In this document: one piece after another, positions 60,715-64,000 of the stretch
How the letters are laid out: the number at the start of each line of letters is the position of its first letter
How positions within the stretch are numbered: position 1 is the first letter of the stretch
From: Gemmatimonadota bacterium
Lineage (GTDB): Bacteria; Gemmatimonadota; Gemmatimonadetes; Palauibacterales; KS3-K002
Length of the DNA: 64,000 nucleotides
Direction: 5' to 3'
Assembly (NCBI GenBank): GCA_020344015.1
Contig: CP070812.1
Coordinates: 4,001,778 to 4,065,777 of the forward strand
Made by a program: the position numbers and the translations under genes
The notes under the pieces: generated by a model
Database searches by the model: none
Told to the model about the DNA's origin: nothing
What the model saw: only the letters and a program-made list of their open reading frames with translations

Positions 60715-61797
60715 ATCCACCGTCACCGGTCGTACCTCCGGCAGGTACTCCTTGAATGCATGTCCGTAGATATCCCACACCGTCACGAAGAGCGCGGCGA
60801 CGATGGGCCCGATTACGATACCTACGGCGCCGAAAAGCACGAGGCCACCCAGAGTACTGAGTAGGATTAGCAGATCGGGCATCTTGGTGTCCTTCCCGAC
60901 CAGCCACGGCCTGAGAAAGTTGTCGACGGTCCCCACGACGACTGCGCACCAGACGAATACAGCTATCGCCGTGCCGATCCTGCCGATGGCGAACAGATAG
61001 ACGGTCGCCGGGACCCAGACCAGCGCCGTCCCGATACCGGGTATTATCGAGAGAACGACCATAATCGTCCCCCAAAACAACGCTCCCTCGATCCCCGCTA
61101 CCGCGAGGGCCAGCCCCGCCAATCCGCCCTGAACGATGCCGATCACCAGAGTCCCCTTGATCGTCGCCCGTGCCACGGAGACGAATTTGTCGACCATGCG
61201 ATTCTCGTCCTCCGGGGCGAGCGGCATATAGTAGAGGACCTTGTCGAGGACCGCGCGTCCGTCGAGCAAGAAGAAGAACATCGCGTACAGCATGATGAAC
61301 AGCTGGAAGAAGAAGGCGGCGGTGCCGCGCGTTGTCGCGGCCAGGGTAACGACCAGAAAACCGCCGACCCATTCCGCGAACTCACCAAGCTTCTGCACTA
61401 TCTGATCTCGATAGGGATCGAGCCTGTCGGCGAATGGCAGGCGTGCCAGCAGACGGTCGATCTCGGTGGGCTCGGTCACCAGCCGCTCGATCGTCGGGCG
61501 AATCGTCTGGCTCACCTCGACCGCCTCCTTCGCCACGAGGCCCAGGAATCCGACAAACGGGATGACGATCGCCAGCAACACCACCAGCAGTGTCACTCCC
61601 GCGGCCGCCGCATTCCGACCCTTAAACCAGCGCAACAGCTGTGTGTAGAGCGGCTGGCTCAGTCCGGCGACGATCGCAGCCAGCAAGACGGACACGAGGA
61701 AGCCGCGGACCATCTGGTAGAACAGTATCGAGATCCCGATGGCCAGGAGCAGCAGGAAGGTCATCCGGAACTTCTCCGGCTGGAACGCTTGAGTCAT
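60709..61797 (-). CDS. AI-2E family transporter (TqsA/PerM-like)
   Basis: Start taken at ATG 61797 (MTQAFQPEKF) with GGAG 8 bases upstream; an ATG at 61839 has no such site. It has 362 residues with about eight membrane helices: FLLLLAIGISILFYQMVRG, GVTLLVVLLAIVIPFVG, and the C-terminal LIVGIVQGGLAGLALAVAG, IGTALVWVPATVYLF and PDLLILLSTLGGLVLFGAVGIVIGPIVAALF motifs of the family. Members export AI-2 or act in ion/pH homeostasis; the substrate is not known. It converges on glnS. Confidence 0.9.
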   Translation of the reverse strand: MTQAFQPEKFRMTFLLLLAIGISILFYQMVRGFLVSVLLAAIVAGLSQPLYTQLLRWFKGRNAAAAGVTLLVVLLAIVIPFVGFLGLVAKEAVEVSQTIRPTIERLVTEPTEIDRLLARLPFADRLDPYRDQIVQKLGEFAEWVGGFLVVTLAATTRGTAAFFFQLFIMLYAMFFFLLDGRAVLDKVLYYMPLAPEDENRMVDKFVSVARATIKGTLVIGIVQGGLAGLALAVAGIEGALFWGTIMVVLSIIPGIGTALVWVPATVYLFAIGRIGTAIAVFVWCAVVVGTVDNFLRPWLVGKDTKMPDLLILLSTLGGLVLFGAVGIVIGPIVAALFVTVWDIYGHAFKEYLPEVRPVTVDQ

Positions 61798-61922
61798 GTC
61801 GTGCACTCCGTCTGGTGACGCGTCGGCGTTGCCCATCATGCGTCGGTTCTGGTATCGATCAAGAGGCGACCCTGCCGGTCACGCCGACAGGATTGGGAAA
61901 TGGACAGCGGGCGTCAACGGGC

Positions 61923-62291
61923 TCAGGCCGCCTCGGCGGCCCGGGCACGCTCGCCTAGTGTTTCTCGTAGAGCCGAGACCAGACCCGCGGCGCTCCAGGC
62001 GAGCAGCGCCGGGAAGATGAGAGTGAGCAAGACCGTGGCGAATCCGGGCAACCCGAAGATCCCGCCCAGCAGTCCGGCGAGTTCGAGTAGCGGTCCACGA
62101 GTTCCGCTCACCGCCAGCAGCAGCGCCCAGGCCGCCGCAGCGACCAGCGCGGCACTCCGCCAGGGCTTCCGACTGTAGGCGGTCGCGGCACCCCAGATGG
62201 CGGCCACGACCGGCACCGTCCACCACGCCACGAAAGCGGTGCTTAGCACGAACGCCACGAGTAGCAGGGCCCAAGCTACGGTTCGTCTCAC
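61923..62291 (-). CDS. Small integral membrane protein, function unknown
   Basis: A 122-residue protein from GTG 62291, three bases after the penicillin-acylase stop, so probably coupled. Four hydrophobic stretches (about 6-22, 25-37, 46-62, 78-104) suggest four membrane helices. The C-terminal part (about 105-122) is charged. I do not recognise the family. The 125-base gap to the AI-2E gene shows nothing beyond its ribosome-binding site. Confidence 0.6.
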   Translation of the reverse strand: MRRTVAWALLLVAFVLSTAFVAWWTVPVVAAIWGAATAYSRKPWRSAALVAAAAWALLLAVSGTRGPLLELAGLLGGIFGLPGFATVLLTLIFPALLAWSAAGLVSALRETLGERARAAEAA

Positions 62292-62294
62292 GGC

Positions 62295-64000
62295 TCAGCT
62301 CTCCGGGGTGAGTTCGAGTAAGGAGGTAACCCGCGAGTCATCGAGGTCGGACTCCGAACGAGGGAACAGGACCCGGTCGAGCTCGCCCGCCACCCATTTG
62401 TCGATGCGGTCCGTATAGCGGGAGCTGAGCGGGTGGCCCGACTGGCCGCCCGGGTAGATGCTCCAGGCCGAGATCTCATCTCCCAGCTCCACCACCATCC
62501 GCCAGCTGGCGCCGTGCGTACCGCCGCCGGACGACGGGTTCAGGTTGCCGGGCCCGCCCTGGACCGGGAGGCCGAGCGCCGACAGCGCCGGCAGCTCGAG
62601 CAGGTGGTAGATGTTGGCGTGTCGAACGTTCTCCCAGCGCCAAGCGGGACCCTCCGGCTCGCCCAACTCACGCTTGGCGCGCACGAGCGCCGCGGCCAGA
62701 CCGGCGACGAGGATCGCATCTCGGTCCTCGACGACGTCCTCGGTCCGGCGGTCATCCCACCAGACGCTTTGCGGGTAATGCAGCAAGCTGGCGAGCACTG
62801 TGGAAGACGGCGTGTAGACGCGGCGCGACCCCTCCGGGCGCAGCAACTCATCCCAGGTGCGATCTGCCAGCTCGCGCATAGCGTACTCGAAGACTACCGC
62901 CCGCCGGTTCTCCTTCGTGTAGCGACGATCCCACTCGGCCAGCAGCTCCGCGGCCTCGACAGCGCTCTCATCAGGCGCACCGATCTCGGCTTGTCGTCGT
63001 ACCGCTGCGAGGAAGAACGGCAGGAACAAATCGGCTCGGGCATTGCCCGGGTCGGTCTGATAGCGACGCATCGCGTCAGGCGTGACCGCGGAGTCGGAAC
63101 TCAGCAAAGTGTTGATGCGCATGGCGCGCCACGGCGACGGCCAGTCCGCTCCCATGTAAGTGGAGTCGACCCGGGGATCGATCGGCTGCTGGTTCGCCGA
63201 CGCCAGGTACCGCTGCTGAGGATCGACGGCAGAGGGGTATCGCTCCAGCGGCCAGAAGCCCACCCAGTCTTCGGCGCTGAACCTCCCATCCCGGATCTCG
63301 AGGCCGCTGCCATCGGGATGGATCGGATAAGTACCGGTGGAACGGATCGCGATCGTGCCTTGGCGATCGGCGACGATCATGTTCTGAGCCGGTGCCCCCC
63401 ACACCTCCATGGCAGTCAGCCACTCCTCGACGCTTTCTGCCCGGGCCGCGTGCCACAGACCGAATTTCTCGCCGACTTCCTCGAGCACCGTCCAGCGCAT
63501 CGCGAGCGATTCCTTTTCGTAAGCGATCAGCGGCCCACGGTGGGTAGCATAGAGTGTATCCGTCGCGAGAAGGTTGTCGTCATGCCCGCGGTACTGCTCG
63601 ACACGCACTTCGAGCGGCCGCCATTCGCCGTCGACCAGATAGCGGCTTGGTGACTCGCGATCGTCCAGCTCCTCCTCGTAGTAGTCTATGACATCAGCGC
63701 CCGTGTTGGTGAAACTCCAGGCGACATGGCGGTTGAAGCCGATCTGCACGAACGGCGCGCTCGGGATCGTCACGCCGTAGACGTCCAGCTCGCCGGGCAC
63801 GACCAGGTGAGCTTCGTACCAGATGGCGGGTAGCGTCAGCAGGAGGTGAGGGTCGCCGGCTAGCAGCGCACTTCCCGCCGCCGTTCTCTCCGGGGCCACC
63901 GCCCAATTGTTGCTGCCGAGCACGGGTCCGGGCTGCGAAGCACGATCGTCCAAAAGATCGCCGAGGACGGGGCCGAGAGCCGCGGCCAGATCATCGAGAC
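62295..64000 (-). CDS. Penicillin acylase (S45) family protein, 5' end beyond window
   Basis: The frame is open to the right edge; about 568 C-terminal residues are seen of a family of 750-800. The mature beta chain begins at the nucleophile Ser in GSNNWAV (about 18 residues into the visible part before LLAGDPHL). FVQIGFNRHVAWSFTNTGADVID, GPAQNMIVADRQG-like GAPAQNMIVADRQGTIAIRSTG and NQQPIDPR are also typical. The protein is a self-cleaving Ntn hydrolase of amide bonds, usually exported. Family members include acyl-homoserine-lactone acylases, so the substrate could be a quorum signal, penicillin or another amide. The alpha chain and signal are out of view. Confidence 0.92.
   Translation of the reverse strand, partial: LDDLAAALGPVLGDLLDDRASQPGPVLGSNNWAVAPERTAAGSALLAGDPHLLLTLPAIWYEAHLVVPGELDVYGVTIPSAPFVQIGFNRHVAWSFTNTGADVIDYYEEELDDRESPSRYLVDGEWRPLEVRVEQYRGHDDNLLATDTLYATHRGPLIAYEKESLAMRWTVLEEVGEKFGLWHAARAESVEEWLTAMEVWGAPAQNMIVADRQGTIAIRSTGTYPIHPDGSGLEIRDGRFSAEDWVGFWPLERYPSAVDPQQRYLASANQQPIDPRVDSTYMGADWPSPWRAMRINTLLSSDSAVTPDAMRRYQTDPGNARADLFLPFFLAAVRRQAEIGAPDESAVEAAELLAEWDRRYTKENRRAVVFEYAMRELADRTWDELLRPEGSRRVYTPSSTVLASLLHYPQSVWWDDRRTEDVVEDRDAILVAGLAAALVRAKRELGEPEGPAWRWENVRHANIYHLLELPALSALGLPVQGGPGNLNPSSGGGTHGASWRMVVELGDEISAWSIYPGGQSGHPLSSRYTDRIDKWVAGELDRVLFPRSESDLDDSRVTSLLELTPES

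Noticed and set aside
62433..63653. Open frame of 406 codons opposite the penicillin acylase gene.
   Set aside because: Antisense artefact of codon bias; no recognisable features.

Overview
High-GC bacterial chromosome. The two edges cut a RidA-type gene (left) and a penicillin-acylase gene (right). No rRNA, tRNA, CRISPR array, integrase, transposase or phage gene is visible; tmRNA is the only RNA gene I can support. The gene set fits Gemmatimonadota or a neighbouring didermic phylum: an Mla-type lipid transporter with a repeat-bearing MlaD, a mannose-family PTS wired to HPr kinase, SelB, propionyl-CoA carboxylase with methylmalonyl-CoA mutase, tricorn-type and M28 exopeptidases, and outer-membrane barrels. 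This placement is inference from gene content; no marker gene was compared.

Layout. 1-2018 (-): RidA and formate-tetrahydrofolate ligase. 2320-4938 (+): mlaE-mlaF-mlaD. 5027-9337 (-): thiI, tmRNA, a GGDEF protein and larB. 9547-10373 (+): a PtsN/fructose-type EIIA and a zinc-ribbon coiled-coil protein. 33537 down to 10393 (-): 26 genes in one direction with very little spacing. In transcription order these are biotin carrier protein, methylmalonyl-CoA mutase, FmdB, argS, an outer-membrane protein, ribD-ribE-ribBA-ribH-nusB, a glycosyltransferase, hpf, hprK, PTS EIIA-EIIB-EIIC-EIID-HPr-EI, metK-ahcY, a bifunctional-nuclease-family gene, a lipoprotein, recO, selB and a small FlgD-like exported protein. 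33598-35702 (+): an orphan PstS-like protein and a DUF481 protein. 49178 down to 35721 (-): a Na+/solute symporter with a 32-residue partner, RNase Z, aroA, cmk, rpsA, a periplasmic-binding lipoprotein, acyl-CoA carboxylase carboxyltransferase and biotin carboxylase, and an RNA uridine methyltransferase. 49366-60623 (+): three tandem paralogous one-helix coiled-coil proteins, a tricorn homologue, a PQQ-type dehydrogenase, an M28 peptidase, a Tat-exported PLP enzyme, a small barrel and glnS. 60709-64000 (-): an AI-2E family transporter, a membrane protein and penicillin acylase.

How the genes work together. The EI-HPr-EIIA/B/C/D set with HprK is a complete phosphorelay: HPr keeps both the PEP-dependent His and the HprK-target Ser. 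metK and ahcY form a methyl-cycle pair. The biotin carrier, biotin carboxylase, carboxyltransferase and mutase together would take propionyl-CoA towards succinyl-CoA, although their genes lie in two blocks. The right-hand third is rich in secreted hydrolases and suits growth on peptides.

The least explained items are the three tandem one-helix proteins (49366-50383), several families of self-complementary intergenic repeats, two genes that appear to start at CTG, and a structured leader before metK. None of these is proven to be a new system.
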